From the NCBI RefSeq assembly GCF_000691525.1, contig NZ_JMDW01000012.1, positions 298,475 through 362,474 of the forward strand: 64,000 nt of DNA, read 5' to 3'. The stretch is from Mycolicibacterium neoaurum ATCC 25795. Lineage in GTDB: Bacteria; Actinomycetota; Actinomycetes; Mycobacteriales; Mycobacteriaceae. The notes under the pieces were generated by a model. It was not told where the DNA came from and made no database searches. It worked only from the letters and a program-made list of their open reading frames with translations. Numbering within the stretch: the first letter of the stretch is position 1; every line of letters starts with the position of its first letter. The position numbers and the translations under genes were made by a program. This document shows, in pieces, positions 19,398 through 27,941 of this stretch.

Positions 19398-20615
19398 ATG
19401 CCCGAAGCCGTCATCGTCGCCACCGCACGCTCACCGATCGGTCGGGCGGGTAAGGGATCGCTGGTCACCATGCGTCCCGATGATCTGGCCGCACAGATGG
19501 TGCGCGCCGCCCTGGACAAGGTGCCCTCGCTGGACCCCCGCGATATCGACGACCTGATGATGGGCAGCGCACAGCCCGCCGGTGAGGCCGGCTACAACAT
19601 CGGCCGCGCCGTCGCCGTCGAGCTCGGCTATGACTTCCTGCCCGGTACCACCGTCAACCGGTACTGTTCCTCCTCCTTGCAGACCACCCGGATGGCGTTC
19701 CACGCGATCAAGGCCGGCGAGGGTGACGTCTTCATCTCCGCGGGTGTGGAGACGGTGTCGCGGTTCGCCGTCGGCGCCGCCGACGGTGCGCCGAACTCCA
19801 AGAACCCCCTGTTCGACGAGGCTCAGGCGCGCACCATCAAGCAGGCCGAAGACGAATCCACCTGGCACGATCCCCGCGAGGACGGCCTGATCCCGGACGT
19901 CTACATCGCCATGGGCCAGACCGCCGAGAACGTCGCCACCTACACCGGCATCAGCCGCGAGGATCAGGACCACTGGGGGGTGCGCTCGCAGAACCGCGCC
20001 GAGGAGGCCATCAAGAGCGGCTTCTTCGAGCGCGAGATCTCCCCGGTGACGCTGCCCGACGGCACCGTCGTCTCCACTGATGACGGCCCGCGCGCCGGCA
20101 CCACCTACGAGAAGATCAGCCAGCTCAAGCCGGTGTTCCGCCCGAACGGCACGATCACCGCGGGTAATGCCTGCCCGCTGAACGACGGCGCGGCGGCCGT
20201 CATCATCATGAGCGACACCAAGGCCAAGGAGCTCGGCCTGACCCCGCTGGCGCGCATCGTGTCCACCGGGGTGTCCGGGCTGTCGCCGGAGATCATGGGC
20301 CTCGGCCCGATCGAGGCCATCCGCAAGGCGCTGGCCAAGGCCGGCAAGACGATCTCCGATATCGACCTGGTCGAGATCAACGAGGCCTTCGCGGTGCAGG
20401 TGCTGGGTTCGGCGCGCGAACTGGGTATCGACGAGGACAAGCTGAACGTCTCCGGCGGCGCCATCGCGTTGGGCCACCCGTTCGGCATGACCGGCGCCCG
20501 CATCACCGCCACCCTGCTCAACAACCTGGCCACCCACGACAAGACCTTCGGCATCGAGTCGATGTGCGTCGGCGGCGGGCAGGGCATGGCGATGGTCGTC
20601 GAGCGCCTCTCCTGA
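19398..20615 (+). CDS. fadA3: Acetyl-CoA acyltransferase (thiolase), FadA3-type
   Basis: A thiolase of 405 residues, the same as M. tuberculosis FadA3, which cleaves 3-ketoacyl-CoA in beta-oxidation. The nucleophilic Cys is C90 in NRYCSSSLQT, the catalytic His lies in EINEAFAVQV, and the second Cys/His motif in SGGAIALGHPFGMTGAR and CVGGGQGMA. The ATG at 19398 has CGGAGGT at the right distance; an upstream in-frame ATG at 19380 is less likely. It follows the SGNH esterase and is closed by a 15-bp-arm hairpin. Confidence 0.95.
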   Translation: MPEAVIVATARSPIGRAGKGSLVTMRPDDLAAQMVRAALDKVPSLDPRDIDDLMMGSAQPAGEAGYNIGRAVAVELGYDFLPGTTVNRYCSSSLQTTRMAFHAIKAGEGDVFISAGVETVSRFAVGAADGAPNSKNPLFDEAQARTIKQAEDESTWHDPREDGLIPDVYIAMGQTAENVATYTGISREDQDHWGVRSQNRAEEAIKSGFFEREISPVTLPDGTVVSTDDGPRAGTTYEKISQLKPVFRPNGTITAGNACPLNDGAAAVIIMSDTKAKELGLTPLARIVSTGVSGLSPEIMGLGPIEAIRKALAKAGKTISDIDLVEINEAFAVQVLGSARELGIDEDKLNVSGGAIALGHPFGMTGARITATLLNNLATHDKTFGIESMCVGGGQGMAMVVERLS

Positions 20616-20621
20616 TTTCTC

Positions 20622-20668
20622 ACGACGCCGCGGCGGGGGTGCGTACTGCGCCTCCGCCGCGGCGTCGT
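20622..20668 (+). terminator. Hairpin terminator after fadA3
   Basis: ACGACGCCGCGGCGG (20622-20636) pairs perfectly with 20654-20668. The hairpin lies 7 bp after the fadA3 stop and immediately before the purT promoter box. Confidence 0.8.
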
Positions 20669-20674
20669 TGTGCA

Positions 20675-20689
20675 TAAACTCCCTGCCGA
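20675..20689 (+). promoter_or_regulatory. Minus-10 box and leaderless start of purT
   Basis: TAAACT at 20675-20680 is followed 8 nt later by the purT ATG with no ribosome binding site between. This is the usual arrangement for a leaderless mycobacterial mRNA. The box abuts the fadA3 terminator. Confidence 0.5.
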
Positions 20690-21888
20690 TGACCACACTC
20701 GGAACACCCCTGTCCCCGCACGCCACCCGGGTGATGCTGCTCGGCTCCGGTGAGCTCGGCCGCGAAGTCCTGATCGCGCTGCAGCGCCTGGGCGTCGAGA
20801 CCATCGCCGTCGACCGCTACCCGAACGCGCCGGGGCACCAGATCGCCCACCATGCGCGGGTGCTCGCGATGACCGACGCCGACGCACTGCGCGAGCTCAT
20901 CGAGACCGAGAAGCCGGATCTGGTGGTGCCCGAGATCGAGGCCATCGCGACCCCGGTGCTCGAAGAGCTCGAGGACGCCGGCGCGGTCCGGGTGATCCCG
21001 ACGGCGCGGGCGGCCCGGTTGACCATGGACCGCGAGGGCATCCGGCGCCTGGCGGCCGAGACCCTGGGCGTGCCGACCAGTCCGTACCGTTTCTGCGATT
21101 CGCTGGCCGAGCTGCGGGCGGCGGTCGACGAGATCGGCTACCCGTGCGTGGTCAAGCCGGTGATGAGCAGTTCGGGCAAGGGGCAGAGCAAGATCGACGG
21201 ACCCGACGGTGTCGAGCCCGCGTGGGAGTACGCCATGTCGGGCAGCCGGGTCAGCAATACCCGCATCATCGTCGAGGGCTTCATCGACTTCGACTACGAG
21301 ATCACGCTGTTGACGGTGCGCGGGGTCGGCGCGTCTGCTGCGATAGAGACCCAGTTCTGCGAGCCGATCGGGCACCGGCAGGTCAGCGGCGATTACGTGG
21401 AGAGCTGGCAGCCGCACCCGATGTCGGCCGCCGCGCTGGAGTCGGCCCAGCAGATCGCCGCCGCGGTGACCGAAAACCTGGGTGGACAGGGCATTTTCGG
21501 GGTGGAGCTGTTCGTCAAGGGCGACCAGGTGTGGTTCAGCGAGGTCAGCCCCCGCCCGCACGACACCGGCATGGTCACGATGATCACGCAGTGGCAGAAC
21601 GAATTCGAGCTGCATGCCAGGGCCATCCTCGGCCTGCCGGTGGACACCACGCTCAAGACGCCCGGCGCCAGCGCGGTCATCTATGGCGGCGTGGACGCCT
21701 CCGGGGTGGTGTTCGATCGCGTGGACGAGGCATTGCGGGTGCCGCGCACCGATATTCGGCTGTTCGGCAAGCCGGAGAGCTTCGTCAAGCGCCGCATGGG
21801 CGTGGCGCTGGCCTACGACGCCGATGTCGACGCGGCGCGGGCCAATGCCGCCGAGGCGGCGAGCCGGGTCACCCCGCGCGTCCCCTGA
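20689..21888 (+). CDS. purT: Formate-dependent phosphoribosylglycinamide formyltransferase
   Basis: An ATP-grasp enzyme that formylates GAR with formate and ATP, a folate-independent route in purine synthesis. The 399 residues have the N-terminal GSGELGREV nucleotide fold, KPVMSSSGKGQS for ATP binding, and EVSPRPHDTGMVT, typical of PurT. It has its own promoter after the fadA3 terminator. It is not part of the M. tuberculosis order remembered for this region, so purT and the next gene look like an insertion between fadA3 and the BI-1 gene. Confidence 0.95.
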   Translation: MTTLGTPLSPHATRVMLLGSGELGREVLIALQRLGVETIAVDRYPNAPGHQIAHHARVLAMTDADALRELIETEKPDLVVPEIEAIATPVLEELEDAGAVRVIPTARAARLTMDREGIRRLAAETLGVPTSPYRFCDSLAELRAAVDEIGYPCVVKPVMSSSGKGQSKIDGPDGVEPAWEYAMSGSRVSNTRIIVEGFIDFDYEITLLTVRGVGASAAIETQFCEPIGHRQVSGDYVESWQPHPMSAAALESAQQIAAAVTENLGGQGIFGVELFVKGDQVWFSEVSPRPHDTGMVTMITQWQNEFELHARAILGLPVDTTLKTPGASAVIYGGVDASGVVFDRVDEALRVPRTDIRLFGKPESFVKRRMGVALAYDADVDAARANAAEAASRVTPRVP

Positions 21889-21890
21889 CC

Positions 21891-21951
21891 GTTGACTCTG
21901 CGCTCACGGCGCAAAAGTGCGAGTAGTCCGCGCCCTCACCGCAGAGTCAAC
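21891..21951. repeat. 61-bp palindromic element, copy A
   Basis: It starts GTTGACTCTGCG and ends with the exact complement CGCAGAGTCAAC, giving 12-bp terminal inverted repeats. It matches copy B (22877-22937) at about 52 of 61 positions in the same orientation. It begins 3 bp after the purT stop and contains the last five codons and stop of the convergent DUF559-type gene. Confidence 0.75.
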
Positions 21952-22787
21952 GCTGATAGTCGTCTCCACTCCCGCTCGACACGCGCGATGATGCCGGGAC
22001 GCCGTTGGCCCGCCGCCACTCTGACGACGGTCCACCCGAGGCCTGCGATGTAGTCGTGTCGCTCGATGTCGTAGGCGAGTGCGTCCGCGTGCTGCACCCC
22101 GTCGTACTCGACGGCGAGCTTGCGGTCCTCCCACCCCATGTCCAGGTGGTACTTCGGGTATCCGGTCGGATCAAGGATCGGAATCTGCGTGCGCGGCCGA
22201 GGAAAACCATCCTCGATCAGCATCAGTCGGAGCCACGTCTCCTTCGGAGACTGAGCACCGCCGTCAGCAAGCTCAAGCGCCCGCTCGAGTTGCCGCAGTC
22301 CCCTGGTACGACGATGACGTTCGGCTACCCCACGCACATCAGCCGGTGCGAGGCCGGTAGCCCGGATCAACGCGTCCAGGCGTGCGACGGCATCGGCCAA
22401 CCGGCCGCGTCGACCGAGATCGAATGCGGTGCGGTGGGCCGTGGTGACAGTCATACCGTCGAGCACCAGCACCTCGCCGTCGATCAGCAGATCGTGGCGG
22501 GTGATGACCTGCCGTGGCGCACGAGCGTTCGGCCAGATCAGCTCGATCGGCGCGTCATCGGCAACCCATTCGGCGCCATGGAGTGCTGATGCTGCCGCAC
22601 CCGCGATCACCGCCTCACGCCCGGACCACAACCACGCCGCCATGGTGCGCTGTCGAAGGGTGAGCGCGGCGCGCGTGCCCGCATACACGTCAGGCATCAC
22701 AGCGCGGTAGTGCTTACGCAGCTCGTGACGGCTGAGGGTGCCTGCCGCCAAAGCTTCGCTACCGATGAAGACCTCCGGGATATCCAT
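21936..22787 (-). CDS. DUF559-type endonuclease-like protein with AbiEi-like N-terminus
   Basis: A 283-residue protein. The N-terminus (AAGTLSRHELRKHYRAVMPDVYAG) resembles the winged-helix region of AbiEi-like proteins. The C-terminal third (LDMGWEDRKLAVEYDGVQH, then IERHDYIAGLGWTVVRV) carries the D...E.YDG...H pattern of DUF559/Vsr-like PD-(D/E)XK folds. Such genes are common and variably located in mycobacteria; function is unproven. The start at ATG 22787 is chosen because the sequence upstream is non-coding and includes repeat copy B. The 3' end runs into repeat copy A, so the last residues (ALTLR) are encoded by the element. Confidence 0.8.
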   Translation of the reverse strand: MDIPEVFIGSEALAAGTLSRHELRKHYRAVMPDVYAGTRAALTLRQRTMAAWLWSGREAVIAGAAASALHGAEWVADDAPIELIWPNARAPRQVITRHDLLIDGEVLVLDGMTVTTAHRTAFDLGRRGRLADAVARLDALIRATGLAPADVRGVAERHRRTRGLRQLERALELADGGAQSPKETWLRLMLIEDGFPRPRTQIPILDPTGYPKYHLDMGWEDRKLAVEYDGVQHADALAYDIERHDYIAGLGWTVVRVAAGQRRPGIIARVEREWRRLSALTLR

Positions 22788-22876
22788 GACCGGACCGTGC
22801 CGACACGCGCCGACAGACACACGGCGGGCACCCATCATCCGACACGCCCTGTGAATCAATCCGCCACTGTGGATGC

Positions 22877-22937
22877 GTTGACTCTGCGCGTACGGCGCGA
22901 GAATACGAGTAGCCCGCACCCTCACCGCAGAGTCAGC
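22877..22937. repeat. 61-bp palindromic element, copy B
   Basis: Same length and orientation as copy A, with terminal arms GTTGACTCTGCG / CGCAGAGTCAGC (one arm mismatch). Together the two copies bracket the DUF559-type gene. Confidence 0.75.
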
Positions 22938-22954
22938 GAGAAAACGGCAACGAA

Positions 22955-22982
22955 AAAGGGCGCCCCGCGCGGGACGCCCTTT
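22955..22982 (-). terminator. Intrinsic terminator of the BI-1 gene
   Basis: AAAGGGCG/CGCCCTTT arms, with an inner CCC/GGG pair and a GCGC loop, lie 14 bp beyond the stop at 22997. On the minus strand a run of five T follows the hairpin. Confidence 0.85.
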
Positions 22983-22996
22983 CTCTGGCCGAACTG

Positions 22997-23851
22997 CTAG
23001 TCGTTGTTGAAGTAACTGAGCAGACGCAGGATCTCCAGGTACAGCCACACCAGGGTGACCATCAGGCCAAGGGCGACGCCCCATGCGGCCTTCTCCGGAG
23101 CACCGGCGCGGATCATCTGGTCGGCCGCGTCGAAGTCGATCAGGAAGCTGAACGCCGCCAGTGCGATGCACAGCAGCGAGAAGCCGATCGCGATGGCGCC
23201 ACCGTCGCGCAGGCCCATGCCCGCACCGCCGCCGACACCGAACAGGCCGAGCACCAGGTTCACCAGCATCAGCGCGACCACACCGAACAGGCCGGCGACG
23301 ATCATGCGGGTGAACTTCGGGGTGACGCGGATGGCACCGGTCTTGTAGACCACGAGCATGCCGAAGAACACGCCGAGCGTGCCGACGATCGCCTGGGCGA
23401 TCATCCCGACGCCACCGACCGAGGCCAGGTTGGCGATGATGAACGACACCGCGCCGAGGAACAGACCTTCCAGCGCCGCGTAGCTCAGCACGATGGCCGG
23501 GTTGTCCTGCTTACGCCCGAACGTCGCGATGAGCACCAACGCCAGGCCGCCGAGCGCGCCCACCAGGGTGAACGGGGTGGCCAGGCTGAGGTTGGTGCTG
23601 ACCAGGTAGTACGAGACGACCGCCACCGCCGTCAGGATCGCCAGGCTGATGCCCGTCTTGGTGACGACGTCGTCGATCGTCATCGGCCGCGAGACGCCGG
23701 CCTGCTGCTGATCGGGGTATTGGGTTGCGGCATAAGGGTCCGCATGTACCTGCTGGGCACCGAAGCTTGCGGCTCCGGTACCGAATTGCGCGTATCCGCC
23801 CTGCTGCCCCTTGGGCAGGGATCGGAATACCGGGTTGCTGCTTTCGCGCAC
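22997..23851 (-). CDS. Bax inhibitor-1 / YccA family membrane protein (Rv1072-type)
   Basis: A 284-residue protein with a polar, Gln-rich N-terminus of about 65 residues. About seven membrane helices follow, ending in AAWGVALGLMVTLVWLYLEILRLLSYF, the signature C-terminal end of the BI-1 family. Family members are linked to Ca2+/H+ leak or membrane protein quality control; the actinobacterial role is not defined. The GTG at 23851 has GAGAGGACC upstream. It is divergent from echA9. Confidence 0.9.
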   Translation of the reverse strand: MRESSNPVFRSLPKGQQGGYAQFGTGAASFGAQQVHADPYAATQYPDQQQAGVSRPMTIDDVVTKTGISLAILTAVAVVSYYLVSTNLSLATPFTLVGALGGLALVLIATFGRKQDNPAIVLSYAALEGLFLGAVSFIIANLASVGGVGMIAQAIVGTLGVFFGMLVVYKTGAIRVTPKFTRMIVAGLFGVVALMLVNLVLGLFGVGGGAGMGLRDGGAIAIGFSLLCIALAAFSFLIDFDAADQMIRAGAPEKAAWGVALGLMVTLVWLYLEILRLLSYFNND

Positions 23852-24034
23852 CGTAGGTCCTCTCCTTCAGTACTGGTGGTTCGATTTACGAACACACAGT
23901 CAACGATCATTGCCGGGAACGGGTTCCCGCGATACCCCTGCACTGAGAGCGCTCTCAGGTATCGGCCGCGACCCCATTCCTGGGATGAAGCTGTGCAAAC
24001 CCTACCCGTCGCACATCACGCGCGGACCACGAAC

Positions 24035-24047
24035 TAGATTGCATTCG
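24035..24047 (+). promoter_or_regulatory. Minus-10 box and leaderless start of echA9
   Basis: TAGATT at 24035-24040 ends 6 nt before the GTG start at 24047, and no ribosome binding site is present. This suggests a leaderless transcript for the echA9-echA8-Rv1069c-like operon. Confidence 0.55.
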
Positions 24048-25096
24048 TGGCAGAAAACGAGGACATCCTAGTAACTGTCCGTAACGGTGTCGGCATCGTG
24101 ACGTTGAACCGCCCCAAGGCGATCAACTCGCTCAACGCCGTCATGGTCGACGGACTGCAGCAGGCACTGAACGCCTGGGAGAACGACGATGCGATCTCGG
24201 CCGTGCTGCTGACCGGTGCCGGTGAGCGCGGCCTGTGTGCCGGCGGTGACGTCGTCGCGCTGTATCACTCGGCGCGCGCCGACGGCTCCTACGCCCGCAA
24301 GTTCTGGTGGGACGAATACCTGCTCAACGCGCACATCGGCCGCTTCGCCAAGCCCTATGTCGCACTGATGGACGGCATCGTGATGGGCGGCGGTGTCGGG
24401 GTCGCCGCACACGGCAACGTCCGCGTGGTCACCGAGAAGACCAAGATGGGCATGCCCGAGGTCGGCATCGGGTTCATCCCCGACGTCGGCGGCACCTACC
24501 TGCTCTCCCGGGCACCGGGATCGTTGGGTCTGCACGCCGCGCTGACCGGTGCCCCGTTCTCCGGCGCCGACGCCATCGCCCTCGGATTCGCCGACCACTT
24601 CGTCCCCCAGGCCCGGCTGGCCGACTTCGCCGAAGCCGTCGTCACCGACGGGCATCAGGACGCGTTGAACAGCTACGCCGAGGAGCCACCGGCCAGTGAA
24701 CTTCTTGCCCAACGGGATTGGATCGATGACTGCTATTCAGGCGACAGCGTCGCAGCGATCCTGGACGACCTGCGCGCCCACGCCGCGCCCGCCGCACACG
24801 ACGCCGCCGAGCTGATCGCCACCCGCTCCCCCATCGCGCTGGCCGTCACCCTGACCGCGGTGCGCCGCGCGGCCCACCTGCCCACCCTGGAAGAGGTTCT
24901 GCACCAGGAATTCCGGGTGTCGGTGGCGTCGATGAAGTCGCACGATTTCGTCGAAGGCATCCGCGCCCAGCTCGTGGACAAGGATCGCAATCCGCAATGG
25001 TCGCCCGCCACTCTGGCTGACGTCGACGACGCCGCCGTCGACGCCTATTTCGCCTCCGCCGACCCCGATCTGACATTCCACGAGGAGCAATCATGA
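24047..25096 (+). CDS. echA9: Enoyl-CoA hydratase/isomerase family protein, 3-hydroxyisobutyryl-CoA hydrolase-like (EchA9-type)
   Basis: A 349-residue crotonase-fold protein (Rv1071c has 345). The oxyanion motifs are GAGERGLCAGGDV and GIVMGGGVGVA. Length and the C-terminal extension (SVASMKSHDFVEGIRAQLVDKDRNPQW) are those of 3-hydroxyisobutyryl-CoA hydrolases of valine breakdown rather than of true hydratases. It starts the operon, and its stop overlaps the echA8 start as ATGA. The precise substrate is inferred. Confidence 0.92.
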   Translation: MAENEDILVTVRNGVGIVTLNRPKAINSLNAVMVDGLQQALNAWENDDAISAVLLTGAGERGLCAGGDVVALYHSARADGSYARKFWWDEYLLNAHIGRFAKPYVALMDGIVMGGGVGVAAHGNVRVVTEKTKMGMPEVGIGFIPDVGGTYLLSRAPGSLGLHAALTGAPFSGADAIALGFADHFVPQARLADFAEAVVTDGHQDALNSYAEEPPASELLAQRDWIDDCYSGDSVAAILDDLRAHAAPAAHDAAELIATRSPIALAVTLTAVRRAAHLPTLEEVLHQEFRVSVASMKSHDFVEGIRAQLVDKDRNPQWSPATLADVDDAAVDAYFASADPDLTFHEEQS

Positions 25097-25866
25097 GTTT
25101 CGAGACCATCCTGGTGACCCGCGACGGTCGGGTCGGCACCATCACCCTGAACCGGCCCAAGGCGCTCAACGCGCTCAACACGCAGGTGATGCACGAGGTC
25201 ACCACCGCGGCAGCGGAATTCGACAACGACCCGGGTATCGGTGCGATCATCCTGACCGGCAGCGAGAAGGCCTTCGCCGCCGGCGCCGATATCAAGGAGA
25301 TGGCCGAACTGTCCTTCGCCGACGTGTTCGGCCAGGACTTCTTCGCCCTCTGGGGCAAATTCGCGGCCACCCGCACCCCGACCATCGCCGCGGTCGCCGG
25401 ATACGCACTCGGCGGCGGCTGCGAACTGGCCATGATGTGTGATCTGCTGATCGCCGCGGACACCGCGAAGTTCGGCCAGCCCGAGATCAAGCTCGGTGTG
25501 CTGCCCGGCATGGGCGGTAGTCAGCGGTTGACCCGTGCGATCGGCAAGGCCAAGGCGATGGACCTCATCCTGACCGGGCGCACCATCGACGCCGCCGAAG
25601 CCGAGCGCAGCGGCCTGGTGTCCCGCGTGGTCCCCGCCGACACCCTGCTCGACGAGGCCAACGCCACCGCCGCCACCATCGCCGGGATGTCGTTGTCGGC
25701 GGCACGGATGGCCAAGGAGGCGGTCAACCGCGCCTTCGAGTCGTCGCTGACCGAGGGACTGCTCTACGAGCGCCGGATCTTCCATTCGGCCTTCGCCACC
25801 GCAGACCAGAAGGAAGGCATGGCCGCGTTCACCGAGAAGCGCGCGCCGAACTTCACCCATCGCTAA
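25093..25866 (+). CDS. echA8: Enoyl-CoA hydratase
   Basis: It hydrates trans-2-enoyl-CoA to 3-hydroxyacyl-CoA in beta-oxidation. The 257 residues equal M. tuberculosis EchA8. Crotonase motifs are AFAAGADIKEM and ALGGGCELAMMCD. Both catalytic glutamates are present: that of GGGCELA and that of FGQPEIKLGVLPGMGG. It is translationally coupled to echA9 through ATGA and followed after 9 bp by the membrane hydrolase gene. Confidence 0.95.
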   Translation: MSFETILVTRDGRVGTITLNRPKALNALNTQVMHEVTTAAAEFDNDPGIGAIILTGSEKAFAAGADIKEMAELSFADVFGQDFFALWGKFAATRTPTIAAVAGYALGGGCELAMMCDLLIAADTAKFGQPEIKLGVLPGMGGSQRLTRAIGKAKAMDLILTGRTIDAAEAERSGLVSRVVPADTLLDEANATAATIAGMSLSAARMAKEAVNRAFESSLTEGLLYERRIFHSAFATADQKEGMAAFTEKRAPNFTHR

Positions 25867-25875
25867 AGTCGAGCG

Positions 25876-27561
25876 GTGACCGCCACCGCCGCACCGCCAG
25901 CACCCGACGCGCCACCCAAGCGCGCGTGGTGGATTCGGCACTACACCTTCACCGGTACGGCGGTCGGCCTGGTCTTCATCTGGCTGTCCCTGACACCGTC
26001 GCTGTTACCGCGCGGACCGCTGTTCCAGGGCCTCGTCAGCGGCGCGGCCGGCGGTATCGGCTATGGGCTCGGCGTTTTCGGCGTCTGGCTGTTCCGGTAC
26101 ATGCTGTCGCGGGACAGCACGCCGCCGCCGCCCAAACGGGCCTGGCTGGTCCTGGTCGTGGTCGGCGTCATCGGGCAGATCGCCGCGATCGTCTACTTCC
26201 ATGTGTGGCAAGACGATATCCGGGATCTGATGGGGGTTCCGCGACTCGGCTTCTGGGATCACCCGCTGACCGCCGTGCTGGCGATCGTCTTCCTGTTCTT
26301 GTTCGTCGAGATCGGCCAGCTGGTCGGCAAGCTGATCCGTTACCTGGTGCGCCAACTGGAGCGCATCGCGCCGCCGCGGGTGTCCGGTGTGGTAGCGGTG
26401 GCGCTGGTGCTCGCGCTGACCATCGCGTTGCTCAACGGCATCGTGGTGCGCTTCGCGATGACCACCATCAACAGCACATTCGAGAACGTCAACAACGAGG
26501 ATGATCCCGACAACCCCGCTCCCACATCCACTTTGCGGTCCGGTGGCCCGCAGTCACTGGTCAGTTGGGAGTCGCTGGGGCATCAGGGTCGCAACTTCGT
26601 CGCAGGTGGCCCGACGGTGGAAGAGCTCACCGCCTTCAACGGGGCACCGGCCACCGAACCGATTCGCGCCTACGCCGGGCTGAACTCCGGCGACAATCTC
26701 AAGGCCGACGCCGCACTGGCCGCCGAGGAACTGCGCCGCACCGGCGGGCTGGACCGCGCGGTCATCGCGATCGCCACCACCACCGGAACCGGCTGGGTCA
26801 ACGAGGCCGAGGCCTCCGCGCTGGAATACATGTACAACGGCGACACCGCGATCGTGTCGATGCAGTACTCGTTCCTGCCCAGCTGGATCTCGTTCCTCGT
26901 CGACCAGGAGAACGCGCTGCAGGCCGGGCAGGCGCTGTTCGAGGCGGTCGACGCGTTGGTGCGTGAGATGCCGCAGGCCGAACGCCCCAAACTGGTGGTG
27001 TTCGGCGAAAGCCTGGGTTCATTCGGCGGCGAGGCCCCGTTCCTGGCACTGAACAATCTGATCGCCCGCACCGACGGGGCGCTGTTCAGCGGTCCCACGT
27101 TCAAGAACACCATCTGGACGACGCTCACCCGCGATCGCGACGCGGGATCCCCGGAGTGGCTGCCGATCTACGATCGCGGCGAGAACGTCCGGTTCTCGGC
27201 CCGCGCCGAACAGGATCTGCGCAGGCCCGATGCCCCGTGGGGGCAACCCCGCGTGGTCTATCTGCAGCATGCCTCGGACCCGATCTCGTGGTGGAACCCG
27301 GATCTGCTGTTCGCCAAACCCGATTGGCTCAGGGAACCCCGCGGTTACGACGTCTCACCCCGGATGGAATGGATCCCCGTGGTGACCTTCCTGCAGGTGT
27401 CCGCCGATATGGCGGTCGCGGTGGATGTGCCCGACGGCCATGGCCACGTCTACGTGCGCGATGTCGCCAACGCGTGGGCGGCGATCCTGCAGCCGCCGGG
27501 CTGGACGCCGGCCAAGACCGACAAGCTGCGGCCGATCCTGCGCTCAGACGAGAACAGCTGA
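25876..27561 (+). CDS. Membrane-anchored alpha/beta-hydrolase (Rv1069c-type)
   Basis: A 561-residue protein. The first ~200 residues hold four or five membrane helices. A linker rich in Asn/Asp leads into a C-terminal alpha/beta-hydrolase domain with a GESLGS nucleophile elbow (LVVFGESLGSFGGEAPF) and a late DGHGH segment as candidate His. The GTG at 25876 is 9 bp after the echA8 stop, so it is the third operon gene. The active site probably faces the cytosol or periplasm near the membrane; the substrate is unknown. It is slightly shorter than Rv1069c (587). Confidence 0.88.
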   Translation: MTATAAPPAPDAPPKRAWWIRHYTFTGTAVGLVFIWLSLTPSLLPRGPLFQGLVSGAAGGIGYGLGVFGVWLFRYMLSRDSTPPPPKRAWLVLVVVGVIGQIAAIVYFHVWQDDIRDLMGVPRLGFWDHPLTAVLAIVFLFLFVEIGQLVGKLIRYLVRQLERIAPPRVSGVVAVALVLALTIALLNGIVVRFAMTTINSTFENVNNEDDPDNPAPTSTLRSGGPQSLVSWESLGHQGRNFVAGGPTVEELTAFNGAPATEPIRAYAGLNSGDNLKADAALAAEELRRTGGLDRAVIAIATTTGTGWVNEAEASALEYMYNGDTAIVSMQYSFLPSWISFLVDQENALQAGQALFEAVDALVREMPQAERPKLVVFGESLGSFGGEAPFLALNNLIARTDGALFSGPTFKNTIWTTLTRDRDAGSPEWLPIYDRGENVRFSARAEQDLRRPDAPWGQPRVVYLQHASDPISWWNPDLLFAKPDWLREPRGYDVSPRMEWIPVVTFLQVSADMAVAVDVPDGHGHVYVRDVANAWAAILQPPGWTPAKTDKLRPILRSDENS

Positions 27562-27936
27562 CCGCAGTTCGGCGGGCAGGGCGTGATAACCGCCGATGAC
27601 GTCGGTGGCCCGGTGTAGACCGAGGTCCTGCAACGCCGCGGCGGCCAGGCTGGAGGTGTAGCCCTCCGAGCACAGCACGATCCATTCCACGTCATCGTCG
27701 ACGGCCTCGGGGATGCGGGCCTCGCTGGTCGGGTCGCACCGCCACTCCAGATGGTTACGTTCGATGACAAGGACCTGCGGAGACGCGGCGACCTCACCCT
27801 CCTGCGCCCGCTGCCAACCCGGCCGGATGTCCACCAACAGCGCGCCACGGCGCAGCGCGGCAGGAACATCGGCGGCGGGGAGCCGACGCAACCGGGACCT
27901 GGCGGCGGCGAGCACCGCGTCGATACGACTGGGCAT
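27544..27936 (-). CDS. Rhodanese-like domain protein (Rv1066-type)
   Basis: A 130-residue single-domain rhodanese. The active-site loop is CSEGYTSSLAA with C89 as likely persulfide carrier; it differs from the classical CRxGxR/T loop, so sulfur-acceptor specificity is open. LLVDIRPGWQR is the conserved CH2A-type region. It overlaps the convergent hydrolase gene by 18 bp. The cysteine-dioxygenase-like gene precedes it in the same operon with a 5-bp gap, pairing two thiol-sulfur functions. Confidence 0.9.
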   Translation of the reverse strand: MPSRIDAVLAAARSRLRRLPAADVPAALRRGALLVDIRPGWQRAQEGEVAASPQVLVIERNHLEWRCDPTSEARIPEAVDDDVEWIVLCSEGYTSSLAAAALQDLGLHRATDVIGGYHALPAELRSAVLV

Positions 27937-27941
27937 GCGTC

